Source: Ehretia macrophylla (Eukaryota > Streptophyta > Magnoliopsida > Boraginales > Ehretiaceae). From it: a stretch of DNA of 64,000 bases. The DNA is taken from NCBI GenBank assembly GCA_037974665.1, contig CM075782.1, positions 47,167,351 to 47,231,350 of the forward strand, given 5' to 3'. Within the stretch, counting starts at the first letter, position 1. Every line of letters begins with the position of its first letter. The notes under the pieces were generated by a model that saw only the letters and a list, made by a program, of their open reading frames with translations, was not told where the DNA came from and did not search any database. Shown here one piece after another: positions 1 through 13,362 of the stretch. Made by a program: the position numbers and the translations under genes.

Positions 1-615
1 TTCTTAGTTAAAAAAATTAACTAGTCCCCACTAAAAAAAAGTACTCATATAGTTTAAAAATTATGTGTTTTAGCCCTCATTGAGAAAAATTCCTGGATCC
101 ACCCCTGCATGAAGAGATTTTTATTTTGTTCCAATTCTTTCCTCTTCTCTTTTGGGGTTGAAAAGTAAAGTGGAAAAAGCGTTTAGAAACTGTAGATTTG
201 GTTAAGGAAGTAGAGAATGACTTGGCTAGCTTCTGTGGGGTGTGGTTAAAGAATCTCAACAGTAAAGTTACTTAAAGCTTTAGAGGAGGATTAGCAAAGG
301 CAACGAAGTGAAATTGGCTGTAGAATAGAGGGCGTTGCTCAATCTTTTCCTTTGTCTAATTATTATTTTTTTGACAGAATTCAGTAAAGCATATCTTGTC
401 TCTTCATGTGAGATGACATGTTTACACCTTGCACTTGTCTGAACGTGTGCTATTTTTGCGTACGAGACTGTGTGTATGCATATATATGTGACTGACGGTA
501 GAAGGGCCGTGGGATGTTAGGTACCGATTAAATGAACTATTTAGTAACTGTTCTAATTCAGCAGCCAAAATGGAGAAAAGGTGGGAAAAGTTGTAATTGC
601 AATTTATTGATGCAG
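1..615 (+). other. SMC1 intron, 3' part, with repeat-like start
   Basis: This is the tail of an SMC1 intron, ending at a TTGATGCAG acceptor before 616. The first 110 bases resemble a dispersed AT-rich plant repeat also suggested at 12837-13250 and 53870-53950 (CCCACTAAAAA and GGATCCACCCCTGC motifs). No coding sequence is seen. Confidence 0.5.
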
Positions 616-3600
616 GGTGATGTCGAGTCAATTGCGTCTAAAAATCCAAAAGAACTTACTGCGCTTCTTGAGCAAATCTCGGGGTCCGAAGAGTACAAGA
701 GACGGTATGAGGAATTGGAAGAAGAAAAAGGAAAAGCTGAAGAAAAAAGTGCTCTTGCTTATCAGAAGAAAAAGACAATATCGATGGAGCTGAAGCAGAA
801 GAAGGAACAGAAAGAAGAAGCTGAGAAGCATCTTCGCTTGCAAGATCAACTGGTATGCATCAGAAACTTTGTTTATACTACAATTAATAGTTTAACTCTT
901 AGATCTGTGCGTTTACTCATTATATTCATGTTTTCTTCATTGTTAAATGTGCATAGTTTGTTCATGCATTTTTTCAAGTACCCTTTTAACTTCAAATCAA
1001 ACCAAGCCTTACCCCACTAGGTATGGTCGGCAAGTCTCAGTGTTAACTTCAACTGGCTAAAGTGAAACTAAAGTTGGGTTTTTAATGAACTTTTTATGGG
1101 ATGATGTCACGTACATATTCTGTATATAAAGTAGTAAAGAATTCACTTTCTGCTGAGCACAGTAAGTACTTTTGTATAGAAGGTTAATCCCATTGTTAAC
1201 TTATTTAGTGTGTCCCTGTCGATCTTCTTTTATAGATTGTTTCCTGGATCTTATATGGCTTTTAATTTCAACATTGGTGCTTCAAGAGGACTGGACATGG
1301 ATTTCTGTGAGATTCTGTCAGTCAAGATTTTCTTATGGTTGAATGGTATTGATATTTAAATGCTTTGTCTTTCTCTTCTGAAAATTGTTTTCTTCTCTCC
1401 TTTTGCCTTTTCCTTTTCCTCCTTTTCAACTCTTATTATTCTTCTTTTTTCACTCTTCTGTGAGGTAGCACAAGATGGGGAGGGGGAGAGTAGCTGCTCT
1501 TGCTTACGGTAGAAAACTTTTGGTCATTACTCTCACCTTGATGTGGCTCTCCTTCCTTCCCTTTTTTCTTATGTTGCAGAAATCTTTAAAGCAAGAACAT
1601 TATCTATGGCAATTGTTCAACATAGAGAAGGATATTGCAAAGACTAATGAGGACCTTGAAGCTGAAGAGACAGGCCGGAAAGAAATTGTGGATGAACTGG
1701 GGAATTATGAAAGTGAAGCAAGCAAAAAGAAGAAAGAACAAAGCAAATATTTGAAGGAAATTGCTCTCTGTGAGAAGAGGATTTCAGAGAAAAAGAATAG
1801 ACTTGATAAGAATGTAAGATGTTTCCATGCTTTATAACTGTTTAGTCACCCTTTTTCTGTGTTACATGCTTCATGTTTGATCACTTTTCAGTTCTATCTG
1901 ATGAAGGTTGTCGGACTTGTATGTTCGAACTTATGATATGCTTCATTAGTGAGGATTTATAAGTGTCTTGCTTCTAAGTGAATGCACTTATTGATGCATG
2001 ACTTTTGCAGTTGGGTATGTGCTCAATGTCCCTGCCCGTAGAAGAATTTCCACTACGTTGTGCAAATGGAATTTATTTCTCATGGCAGACTCTGAGTTAT
2101 CAGTGATTTAAAGATTGTACTGTAATGTTTTTGATTTTCTGTTTGCAGCAACCGGAGCTTCTAAAGCTAAAGGAGGAGATGTCTCGTATAACTTCAAAAA
2201 TCAAAAGTAGCAGTAAAGAGCTTGATAAAAAGAAAGAAGAAAAACGAAAGCATTTAGAGGAGGTGAAAAAACTAAGAAATGATCTAAACGATATCACAAA
2301 GCTACTGGATGACTTGCGGGAAAGGGGTCAAGATACTGGTGACAAACTTCAGTTAGCTGAGAGTGAATTGGAGACGTATCACCAAATGTGAGTCTTTATA
2401 CTCTGATATTGTCAAATACGTGATGCATGTTTACTATTATGAGTGGAGACTTATGCTATCGACGTGTTATATATATTTCTTTTTCCTTTCTTTTATTGGG
2501 AGAAGCTGCCTAGTTGCTTTTCCTTTTAGCCTCCTTCCAATAATTGTTTGTCAAGTTCGCAATTTATACTACACAGTTCTCTAACAATTGAGGCCGTGTT
2601 GTCCAGGTGTTCGGTACTTCAAGTTTAGTTGACTTGGAATGAGGCCATAAAATTCTATCCATTTGAAAACTACTGAAAATTGGAGTACTACTCTTAAAGT
2701 GGGCCACTGAGAGTGAGTTATATAAATGAAATTTGTCAAGTTTGTTTGACTTGACATTTAATCCAATTCAAATGATCCCTTACATTCTTCATTAAATCAT
2801 TTCCCAGACAGTGATGCACTTTTTGTATATGCGGTCACACACACGGACGGGCGTGCATTCTTGGGTCACATAGTGTTATTGTCGGACATTCCATGTGAAA
2901 GAGCTAAAATATAAAGTTTAACAATCAAATCTCGAGAATAATGAGTTAAATTCTTTTCTGCAGTAAAGAGGAGGCTGGTACGAGAACTGCTAAGTTAAGA
3001 GATGAGAAGGAGGTCTTAGATAGGCAACAAAACGTTGATATTGAAGCTCAGAAGAATTTGGAAGAAAATCTTCAACAGTTGCAAAATCGGAAGGAAGAGT
3101 TGGAGTCGCAGGAGCAACAAATGCAGAATAGACTGAAGAAGCTTCTTGATGCAGTTAAAAAGCACAAGGAAGAGCTCACAAGAGCGAGAAAAGAACAAAG
3201 AGAGATGAAAGAAAAGCTTGCTGATTCGAGGTTAGTCATCTCAATGATCTGGATATTCATTTTGTAATTTTTAGGCTGGGCTTATGGTTCTGCATCTGCC
3301 CCATCTTATTGCATATTTTGCATGTCATTTCACTTGTTGGTCTTCTTTCTTTTTCAGGCGCAAATATGATATGTTAAAGGCAAAAATTAGTGATGTGGAA
3401 AACCAATTACGTGAGCTGAAGGCTGACAGGCATGAGAATGAAAGGGATGCGAGGTTGTCTCAAGCAGTTGAAACCCTCAAGCGCCTCTTTCCTGGTGTTC
3501 ATGGCCGCATGACTGATCTATGCAGGCCAACCCAGAAGAAATATAATCTCGCTGTTACTGTTGCTATGGGCAGATTTATGGATGCAGTAGTGGTTGAGGA

Positions 3601-6600
3601 TGAACAAACGGGAAAGGAATGCATCAAGGTATGACATATGCAAATAGTTGAGTAAACTCATTGTTCATTTATGGTTTGAGGTTTGTCTATACTTGTGGCA
3701 TTCCCTTAGGGACATTGACGCCAGTCTACTAGAGATAGTCTTCACATATAACTTGTTTGTGAAGTATTTTTTACGTGTAGACCTATGTAAGCTGATTAAC
3801 ATATCATCCTAGGAACATCAGGTTCATCACATTGTTGTGATTTTTCTCTTGTGGAAGAAACAAAAGTATTGTTTTGGAGTGTCAGAATTTTGAGGAAAAC
3901 GTGATAAAAAGGAGGGTTTTAGTTTTCCTTGGATTACATCACTTCAAATTACCCTGTCTGTGACATTGCATTTTGCTTGTTCACAGTACTTGAAGGAACA
4001 AAGGCTTCCACCTCAGACATTTATACCTCTTCAATCAGTTCGTGTGAGGCCAGTAATCGAGAAGCTGCGCACGTTGGGGGGAACTGCAAAGCTTGTCTTT
4101 GATGTGATACAGTATCCTTTCTGAAGATCTGTGATTCTTTTACATTATACGGTGTTATGGTACTTCATTTAAAACTTTTGTTTGAAAAGTAGTTCCTTAT
4201 TGCTTCTCTTTTCTAATTTAGATGAATCTGTAACATGTTACACCCATGTGTGCAAGGCCTTCTTTTCTCTTCAATTCTATTGGACGCTTGTTAGATTTTA
4301 TACCTATTACTATGCAAAAAGATCTCTTATCGCTCTCCTTTTAATCTTTCACTATAAAAGAATGATTTTTTGTTGTTTATATTTTGTAATTCTTCAGACT
4401 GCTTTTATTAATTTACTGGAGATTAATATATGCGTCATTTTCTACTCATCATCCATAATCCATGAATTGAAGAAGAGGAGGAATGAAAAAGAAGAAATTA
4501 AGTTGACTTGACCAAATCTAGATCTTCTGCTGGCTCATGTAATGGAAATTATAGTTCCCTCTATACAATTCCTACCCCTTTCAGATAGAAAGAAAGAAAA
4601 AAAGAGGAAAAAAGTGCTAGCTGAAGTGGGAGGAAAGAGATACTATCTTTATTCTTCAAAAGAATGCCTGCTAATCAATCATATTCTGTAAGTTTCATGC
4701 TTAACAACTGGCAGATTTGATCCAGCACTGGAAAGGGCCATTTTATTTGCTGTTGCAAATACCTTAGTTTGTGATGACCTCAACGAAGCGAAGCGTCTAA
4801 GCTGGAGTGGGGAGAGGTTCAAGGGTAAAACATAATATATTTTTTTAATTTCTAATTCATAGCGATATAGTTATTTGTTAATTGCTTTGAATGTGCTTGC
4901 AGTTGTCACTGTTGATGGGATTTTGTTGACAAAGTCTGGCACAATGACTGGGGGTACAAGTGGTGGAATGGAAGCTCGTTCACATAAATGGGATGATAAA
5001 AAGATTGAAGGTTTGTGGAGTTATCATAATATGGGATATTAAGTGATATTTGAAATTTATACTTGATCCTTGTAATATCACATGTTGCTGTGTATAGGAC
5101 TCAAGAAGAAAAAAGAGGGTTTTGAGACAGAGTTGGAAGAGCTTGGTTCAATTAGAGAGATGCAGCTTAAGGAGTCCGAAGCATCAGGGAAAATTAGTGG
5201 ACTTGAAAAGAAGATTCAGTATGCAGAAATCGAGAAGGTAAGTAAACTTCTTGTAATTTCAATGATAGCATGACTTTCATGCTTTAATTTCCAGATTTTT
5301 CCCTTTTGATGAATTTTGACTAGACTGAAGTATACGCCTATATCTGCATGCTGCATCCAAATTTGGACTGAATTTCTAAATCTTTTGTTCTCTAATTACT
5401 GTACTCTAGAAATTTGAGTGTCGGTTGTTGTCGATCATCCCCATGATGCTCTGTATTGATAAAGTGACATGAAAAGATAAATCATTTTCTGAACAATTGA
5501 TTTGCCTGGAGGAAATTCATAATGAAGTAACATCCACTTTTAGTTTGATGTAATTGAAGTGCTCAGAATACCAAGGTGTTCAAAACTGGCTGCATATTGC
5601 TGGATTTTCTTATTGCACAGATCTTTACAAATTTGCTTGGCTGAAAGCAAAACTGAGACAAGTCTTAAATGTAATGAAAGGGCATATTCGAGGTGGGCGG
5701 GCGGGCGGGCTCGTGCATTTTTTGGAATCTCGACATATAGTTCCATTATCATCATAAGAACAACTCTAAAGGGCTGCTTAGCCAAAACAGGGGGCCGCCA
5801 AATATCACACTCCAACAGCCTCTCTACACCACTCCCTATGCTGAATCCCCTCCTTGTTTTCTCCTGCAGCCTCTCCCTTGCCAAACCACACTGATAGCTC
5901 AAAATATAGCTGCTGTTTGACCTTTGAAGTGAGCCTTCCTAATTAGCTCTCTTCCCACAAAAAAGAAAAATTAGACAGAGAATAGAAAAGCCGGGAGACT
6001 TATCTCAATATTATTGCAACTATCTTCTTCATGGTGTATGCTGGTTATGGAGGCTGGGGTTATCAAACTTTTGAAGTACCTTCTCCTTTGCTGAGGTAGG
6101 GTGTACCCTGAGAGCAAAGGAGCAGAGGAAGAAGGGAGGGGGTGCGTCTGGTGCAAAGAAGGAGGAAGGGAGGGAGACAGCTGATCTGACTTTTGCAGGC
6201 GGGGGATGAGGGTAGGGGTGAACCAATCGGGTGGATTTATCTTTTTGGAGGCGCTTGAAATTTTCAAGATCTGATGCCATGCTGTAAATTGTTTGTTGGA
6301 GGGGTTTAGTTGATGAGGCTAGACAAGAACAAGCTCAGGTTAAAATTTGCATAAAGTTTGATGCTCATTTTGTTTCATTTAATTGTGGAAGCAAGATAGT
6401 AGGACTGGCTTGTAAAAGGCGGCTCATACATTGCCTGTCTCTTAATTGTCACTTGCGAAGAGGGTAACTTCGATTGTTAACTGCAGCTTTTGTTTTTTTT
6501 TTTTTTTTGGAAAGGGGGGGGGAGGGAGAAGATAGTAGGTGGGTCCTCCTTTTGTTTGCCACGCTTCTTATCTACATACTTCTGAACCATAACTGTTCTG

Positions 6601-9600
6601 ATCTCCTGGAAGTGCCTTTTTGGTAGTATCTTGTAGGTATGTAGAGGTCTGAACTGCCTGCCAGACGTGGATCTAGGTACTAATGAGGCAGATAGCTTGT
6701 TGATGACTGCCTCAAGATTTATCTTTAGATGCCAACCCGTAATCCTAGCATATGAAGACCAAAACTTCTGTAATAAGCTTTAGATTTCATCTGTAATGAC
6801 CTATTATTGGGTACTTTAATTGGTTTCGTAGTAGATGCCCTCCATTCCAAACTGAATGTGTTGCTTTCTAGTTTGCGCTGTTCCAAAAGAAATGTCCACT
6901 TTTTTAAAACTGAATATGTTACTTTTTGAAAAATCAATTTTTAAATATTTCATGTAAGCAATCTAGTTAAACCCACCTAATCATTCAAACGAGTCTAAAA
7001 CTTTTACAAATTCCTCACTTCAGGCCCAACTTGTTTGTAAACATTACAGGTTTAAATCTTTTATTTAAAGCATTGGGCCCAATCATAAGATATTTAATTT
7101 GGAATGGAGGAAACTATCATATCTGTACCACCTACATGGCTACTAATTGATCATTTGTGATTCTTGTAGTTGGGTTTGTTTCCAATATAGTGCTTCTCTG
7201 AACCTTTTTGTTATTCTGACACTCCGTGCAGAAAAGCAGCGAGGATAAACTTTCAAAACTGAAGATTGAAAAGGCTAATATAGATGATGAAATTAGCCGT
7301 CTAAAACCTGAACATCAGAAGGTGCTTTTTTGATTCTTGTCATAACATTTTCTTACACTTTTTTCTATAATACCACAATTGACACAAGTTTTCTGCAGTT
7401 GGAAGATGTCATTAAGAAAAGGGCTGTGACTATCTCATCACTAGAGGACAGGATTAATACTATTGTTGACCGAATCTATAAGAAATTTAGTGAGTCTGTT
7501 GGGGTGAAGAGCATTCGTGAATATGAAGAAAACCAGCTAAAGGCTGTCCAGCAGATGGCTGAACAAAGATTTAGCTTGCTTAATCAGCAATCAAAATTAA
7601 AGTATCAGTAAGTTCTCTGGATGCCTAACTCATTTCCTAATTCGTAGATCAATATGTAATCATAATGGTTTTGTAATTCAGTGAGTGGTTTTATCAATAG
7701 TACACTTGTACAGGGAAGCTTTCAATGTCAAATTATAACATTCGTGAATCCCAAATATTCTTGGCCATTAGAGATGATGTCCCATATCTTCTTTCTAAAA
7801 CCCTTAGAATTGTATTCTTCTGTTTGTTTGCTCTTGATTCCTTCACTACATTTCAAATTTGATCTCAATCTGTAAGCGCAAAAAGTAGATGTTTTTAGAG
7901 CTGTAGGTCAGTTGATGCCCCCTTGTCTTCTTTCTGAAAATGATAATTCTTTTGTTTCGTTATTTGCCTTTGATCCCCTTCGAGAGTTGGTAGTTTGTGG
8001 CGAAGTAAGTTAAAAGGGGCATGTTAAGTATGTGTTCTCATATATGTTTCATTCACCTGTGACATTTGCAGAATGGTTATTCTGAGGCTGAAGTAACATG
8101 AAGAAGTGTAAAGGATAGACATTTTGCCTAGAAATGCTTGAATGAATAGTCTTTTAGAAGGATGATAGGGACCATGATAAAAAATAATTTATTTGCATTC
8201 GATTTCATTTAGTGTTTGTAAGATCACATTGGGTGCTCTTGATTAGCCATGTTTTTCTGCTCATATATCTTGTATGTTTTGCCAGGTTGGAATATGAGCA
8301 GAAGCGTGACCTGGACTCACGAATCACCAAACTTGAATCTACGCTCAGTAACCTGAAAAATGCTCTCAAGGAAGTTGAGAAAAGAGAGATTGAATTGAAG
8401 ACGGCGATGGAGAAGGCTACTAATGAGATTGAGAGCTTCAAGGAAGAAGTAGTGGGTGAGTTCCTAGTGAATTCTGCTAAGCCTGCTAATAAATCTCTAG
8501 ACAAATGAAAAAATCTCGCTTTATTTTGAAATGTAGACGATAGTTTTAATATCCTCAGCAACTTGTGGAATAAATGGTTATCCCATTATGGCATTATCTC
8601 TGAGTGAATTTTCTTCTTGCTTGCTGTATGAATCGTCTATTCTTCATATTTTCCAACATATTTTGATATTTCATAGTTGGATGCCCTGATATTTTGGGGT
8701 CAATCTAGAACTGTATCTGGGGTACCTCTTATTTCCATATGTCCTCCTTTCGTTGTATGATAGTCTGGGTCATCGGAGAATTGAAGCTTTTGCTTCAAAT
8801 GTTTCTCTACAGAGTGGAAGTCCAAAGCAGAAGAGTGTGAAAAGGATATTGAGGAATGGAAGAAAAGGATTTCTGCTGCTACTACAAATATAAGCAAACA
8901 TAATCGTCAAATAAAATCAAAGGTTTGATCCCTTTTTGTTCTTCTGATTGGATTTTAATTCAGTTAAAGGCATTTAAAAGTCTTCTTATTCTGGTAGTAA
9001 TTGGTGAAAGACTTGACCCATTGTTCTGGTTTTAATAGGAAGCGCAAATAGAGCAGCTTAATTCACGGAAGCAGGAGATACTAGAAAAGTGTGAACTAGA
9101 GCACATAACCATTCCAACTATATCGGACCCAATGGATACTGACACGTCAACAGAAGGGCCAGTTTTTGATTTCAGTAAATTGAGTAGATCTTATCAGCAG
9201 AATATGAGACCATCTGAACGGGAGAAGCTTGAGGCAGAATTCTCACAGAAAATTGCTGCCCTGATATCAGAAATTGAAAGAACAGCTCCAAATTTGAAGG
9301 CCCTGGATCAGTATGAAGCCCTGCAGGTGAAGAAGGCTGCTGCAAATAAAGAATTTGATGAGGCGAAAAATGCTGAGAAAAGAGTAACTGATGAGTTCGA
9401 TCATGTAAAGCAGATGAGGTACTAGATATTTATAGATTATTTCTTGCATGCGTTGCAACTTGCAAATAAAATATACTCAGGACTTGTCTCTTTGACTCTA
9501 GGCGATACCGTTCCCCAACTCCCACCTACAAGTTGATACCCAGTTAAAAAGTACAACTTTTAATTTTAGAGTACTAATAGGAAACCTAGAAAAGAAAAAT

Positions 9601-10819
9601 TTTCACTTCGTGAGATGTAGAGACGAGCATCACATATTATGCTTATACAGCCTGAGAGTGAAGTTTTTTCACCTCTTTTCCTGTAGTCCTGCTGGACTTT
9701 CTGCATTGCTATTATACAGTATCAGGGGAATGTTTTGATTTCAGGCATGAGAAGTTTATGGAAGCTTTTGAACATATCTCTGGCAATATTGACAAAATAT
9801 ACAAACAACTTACGAAGAGTGAGACCCACCGGCTGGGTGGTACTGCATATTTGAACTTGGAGAATGTTGATGAGCCATTTTTGCATGGCATCAAGTACAC
9901 TGCTATGCCCCCAACGAAGCGCTTTCGTGATATGGAACAGCTTTCAGGTGGAGAGAAAACTGTTGCAGCACTTGCATTGCTCTTCTCAATTCACAGGTAT
10001 ATTGGTTTCCCCATGCTAATTAGATAAACGTCTTTGATGAGATGAAAATGATGCTAGAATAATGAGCCGATGGCTATCTCTAACCGCAACATACATGTAT
10101 GTGTATAATATAAATATTTACATTCAATTTGAGATGGAAGTAAATCTATAGCTTTTGGACTGTATCATTGTAGGCCAACTCGCGGGGAAGTGGTAGCCTT
10201 TTGCACATTTCCCTATTAATTCTCTTCATACACTTTATTGTGTAGTTGCCACTTGAATTCGTCATTTTATTGGTCGGAGTACAGCTGTAATTAACATAAG
10301 CGGTCTGATTTAAGCTTCTTCAATGTTTGAATTAGAACATGGATATGATCCCCTCCTCTTCTCGTATATACAAGCAAGAACCACTGATCTTACACTTGTC
10401 TTCGAAATTTCAGCTACAGGCCTTCACCGTTTTTCATATTAGACGAAGTGGATGCTGCACTAGACAATTTAAATGTCGCGAAGGTAGCTGGATTCATCCG
10501 GTCAAAATCATGTCAGGGAGCTAGGGCAAATCAGGATGTCGAGGAAGGAAGTGGTTTCCAGAGTATTGTTATTTCACTCAAGGACACGTTTTACGACAAG
10601 GCTGAAGCTCTAGTCGGCGTTTACAGGGATTCTGAGAGAAGGTGAGACCCTTTCGTCACTTGCAGTTTCTAATGTTATTATCTTTCGTGTCACCCACTTA
10701 GTCTTTTCATGTTTCATCGCGTTAAGACCAGTCTTACAGTATGTTAATCAAGAAATTTTTGTGCTTCCAGTTGCTCGAGGACGTTGACTTTTGATTTGAC
10801 CAAGTACCGCGAATCGTGA
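616..10819 (+). CDS. SMC1: Cohesin subunit SMC1 (3' part; N-terminal exons outside window)
   Basis: SMC1 is the ATPase arm of cohesin; with SMC3 and a kleisin it holds sister chromatids together in the nucleus and acts in DNA repair. Coding exons: 616-852, 1580-1813, 2149-2387, 2964-3230, 3358-3628, 3987-4111, 4715-4824, 4903-5010, 5098-5237, 7232-7321, 7399-7607, 8286-8455, 8813-8922, 9039-9418, 9745-9996, 10414-10641, 10771-10819 (TGA). They sum to 3,219 nt, 1,072 residues. The first visible exon begins [20 protein letters not shown], which in plant SMC1 follows about 146 head residues, so Walker A lies upstream. Visible order: coiled coil 1 (about residues 1-365, very Glu/Lys rich), hinge (about 370-525, exons 5-8, with [12 protein letters not shown] and [11 protein letters not shown]), coiled coil 2 (530-895), C-terminal head with ABC signature QLSGGEKT (exon 15) and Walker [14 protein letters not shown] (exon 16). 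No frameshift or stop is seen. Longest intron is 5238-7231. Family call is secure; exon borders are manual. Confidence 0.96.
5640..6540. other. GC-richer block inside SMC1 intron
   Basis: The intron 5238-7231 holds a block that differs in composition from its surroundings: GGGCGGGCGGGCGGG near 5695, a purine-rich strand at 6120-6210, and a long T run followed by a G run at 6488-6525. Two overlapping minus-strand open frames (98 and 83 aa) occur, Pro/Ser/His-rich, with no recognisable domain and no splice context. It is probably an inserted, degraded sequence; no function is claimed. Confidence 0.35.
6839..7110. mobile_element. Stowaway-like MITE in SMC1 intron
   Basis: A perfect 13-bp inverted repeat, CCTCCATTCCAAA at 6839-6851 and TTTGGAATGGAGG at 7098-7110, bounds about 270 bp of AT-rich non-coding DNA. 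The termini resemble Stowaway (Tc1/mariner) MITE ends of the CTCCCTCCGT type. An internal stretch near 6878-6905 (GTTCCAAAAGAAATGTCCAC) looks like a second, degenerate terminus, so one element may sit in another. A TA target duplication is not clear. Confidence 0.6.
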
Positions 10820-12352
10820 CTCTTAAATCTGGGAATGCTGCTGCTGTCTTGGTGGCTCTCTGGTGTCTGATCCATGTCAAAGTGTATATACAATGTTAGA
10901 AACCAGAATTAGGTGATGCATGATGCATGATTTAGGTTGGTTTTAATTTGGTAAGCCTATGGATGGTCTAGGATGGTGTTCATGGATCAATGTACATAAT
11001 TCAATAGTCTTGTTGATTATGTCTAAAGATTTTACGGATGATAAGCTAATTCCTGTAGATGTCTATTTGATAGGGAGATTGCCTTGTTCTTTTTCCATCG
11101 TTTATGATAAGGGGTCATGGATACTGCTATACAAACATCAGATGTTAGATATGTTAGATATCTCACGCACAGACTTGTTGAAGTACTTTAACATATTGTT
11201 GTACGTCGAACAGATTGTGGCACCACTCGGGGGATTTCTGTGAGTCCTTGGAATTATGAGTTATGGATGCTCTTTCTTAATGTTTAATAATCGCATTATG
11301 CGGTGAAAATTGTCGTGGAGGTTTAAGTTTTTTATTAACTTTTGTTTCTTTTTTATTTGACGGAAAAGGATTTCTTAAAAACTTTTCGGGCTCATACTGG
11401 GGCGCATGCCTTTGTCTAGAACTTTATATAATGTTACATCGACGATAGAGAAGGCATAGGATCACAAAAATATTAAAAGGGTACGTTCTGTGTATGTGAG
11501 TCTGGCAATTAGGGTAATATATGCTTATATTTTATTACCTCTTATTATATTGTCAATCGTGCATTATCATTATTACTTGAGGTAAACAGTGAATAACACA
11601 AAATTGCGAGTAACCAAGTAAGTGATATTTTGGTAATTTGGTGGATGAAATTTTTGCCGTGCATGATTCATGATTGCTGAATAGTTGACTGCATCCACTG
11701 CTGCATTGCTCATCAATGAAAGATGAAATCAATCATGTATATCTAGTTTGTTATAACGATCAATGAATGCAAGAATCATAGCAAATGATGCACCTGTATA
11801 CACCAGGACATCACATCAAAGGGGGAAGGCACCTCTCATTTCTTGTTTCAATCATTTTGAAAATGATGTGCATGGTAAGCTCTCAGATTTGTTCTTTTTG
11901 AAAACAAGAAATGAGAGAATTCTTGTCCCGGTGAACGACACTAAATTCTTATGTAAATTATTGGGAGTGCAAAATATATGTGTCTTTGAAACCTTCTCAT
12001 AGTTTCTCTATGATTTTCGAACCTAAGCTAAATATGTTTTTAGAAAATATGAGATTGTGGGATGTAAGCGTTTTAGAAATTACAAGAAGCAGGAGTGAAC
12101 CTATATACGAAATAAGTGATATATTATTTTTTTTATATTTAAAAAAAAATTATTATATTCGACATTGTCACACACAACCACAGATACAAACAGAGCGATT
12201 TGTATTATTCTCAGAAGTATATAGCCACCTGCCCTTGAAGATGCAACTATGTGTAAGCTGCATGAGTTAAGTAGCCATGCAAACTGCAAAATGTCACAAA
12301 CACTTCACCACCTATCTCATATGTGTCAACTCCTAAACCCAAACTTTCCCTC
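10820..12352. other. Intergenic: SMC1 3' region and upstream of 11S globulin
   Basis: The first 100-200 bases are the likely SMC1 3' UTR. The rest shows no gene. It holds a 16-bp inverted repeat (11833-11917, listed separately) and, nearer the globulin gene, RY-type motifs. The open frames at 10959-11243, 11763-12002 and 11980-12270 lack family features and are taken as chance. Confidence 0.6.
11833..11917. repeat. Inverted repeat (stem-loop) upstream of 11S globulin
   Basis: CTCTCATTTCTTGTTT at 11833-11848 is exactly complementary to AAACAAGAAATGAGAG at 11902-11917, a 16-bp stem with a 53-nt spacer. The spacer contains a smaller palindrome, ATCATTTTGAAAATGAT. It could be a MITE remnant or a stem-loop; it lies about 500 bp before the globulin start codon. 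Confidence 0.6.
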
Positions 12353-12359
12353 TATAAAT
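12259..12359 (+). promoter_or_regulatory. Seed-type promoter of the 11S globulin: RY motifs and TATA box
   Basis: CATGCA at 12276-12281, inside GCCATGCAAAC, is an RY/legumin-box core bound by ABI3/FUS3/LEC2-type B3 factors. A second TGCATGA lies at 12259-12265, next to a TGAGTTAA that could be a bZIP site. A TATA box (TATAAAT) is at 12353-12359, 67 bp before the ATG at 12426. The set matches seed storage protein promoters; the binding itself is inferred. Confidence 0.7.
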
Positions 12360-12425
12360 CCCAACACTTCCCACTCCTCACTTCTCATCATCCCACACCA
12401 TTTCCTCCTCCTCTTCACTCCTACC

Positions 12426-13331
12426 ATGGCTAACCTTTTCTTCCTCTCCACTTTCCTAAGCTTTCTTCTGCTCTTCCATGGCTGCTTTGCTCGAAATGCA
12501 GGCCAGCAGCAGCAAAACGAGTGCCGAATAAGATCAATCAATGCTGTTGAACCAACATATCGCATGCAAGCTGAGGCTGGAGTGTCTGAGTTTTGGGACC
12601 CTTACAATGAGCAATTCCAGTGTGCTGGTGTTGCTGCTGTTCGCCACATCGTCCAGCCCAGAGGGCTAATTTTGCCTCACTACCATAATGCACCTTTACT
12701 TGTCTACATTGTCCAAGGTATAAATTATAATATAGTGTTTATATTATTCTTAGTAAAAATTTCTTATTTCTTTCTACCAAGAGTTGACTAGAATGGTCGG
12801 TAGTGATCCCTTGTTGTTAAAGGTAGATTTAGAACCTTTTAGTGGAGATAAAATCATCTAATTTAATACTCTTATATAGTTAATTTTTTTAGTGGGGCTA
12901 AAGTCACTTAATTTAATACTTTTATGTAGATAATTCTTTTTTAGTGGGATTAAAATGATTTTCAGCTTAAAAATATTTTTAATATGCATGTATTTAAAAA
13001 AAAAATTAAGGTGAGTAGGGGTTAAGTAAAAGTAACTCCGTTTTTGTTTTTCAGTATCTGCATCAAAAGAAATTCTTGTTTGTTACCCTTTTTGTTACAA
13101 GGTAGTTGTAATCCATCATGTACCACACGGACGGATTTACAATATTTTATTAGTGAGGGTTAAGGAAGAATTAACTAAATCTAATTATAAAATTAGTAGT
13201 ACTAAGAGATTTTTAAATAATTTTATAGAGTCAGTGGAAGCTGTAGTCCTATATTGTATCTGTTACTAGTACTGACATGATCGCGAGTAATTAAATATAT
13301 AGCAACTAATGTAGTGTTACATAGCTAGTAA

Positions 13332-13362
<31 letters not shown>

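Noticed and set aside
4182-4511. 109-aa plus frame between SMC1 exons
   Set aside because: Lies wholly in an intron; AT-rich, Phe/Leu-rich translation with no family feature.
6029-6280. 83-aa minus frame [12 protein letters not shown]...
   Set aside because: No domain, no splice or promoter context, and it overlaps another equally long frame; low-complexity Pro/Ser composition.
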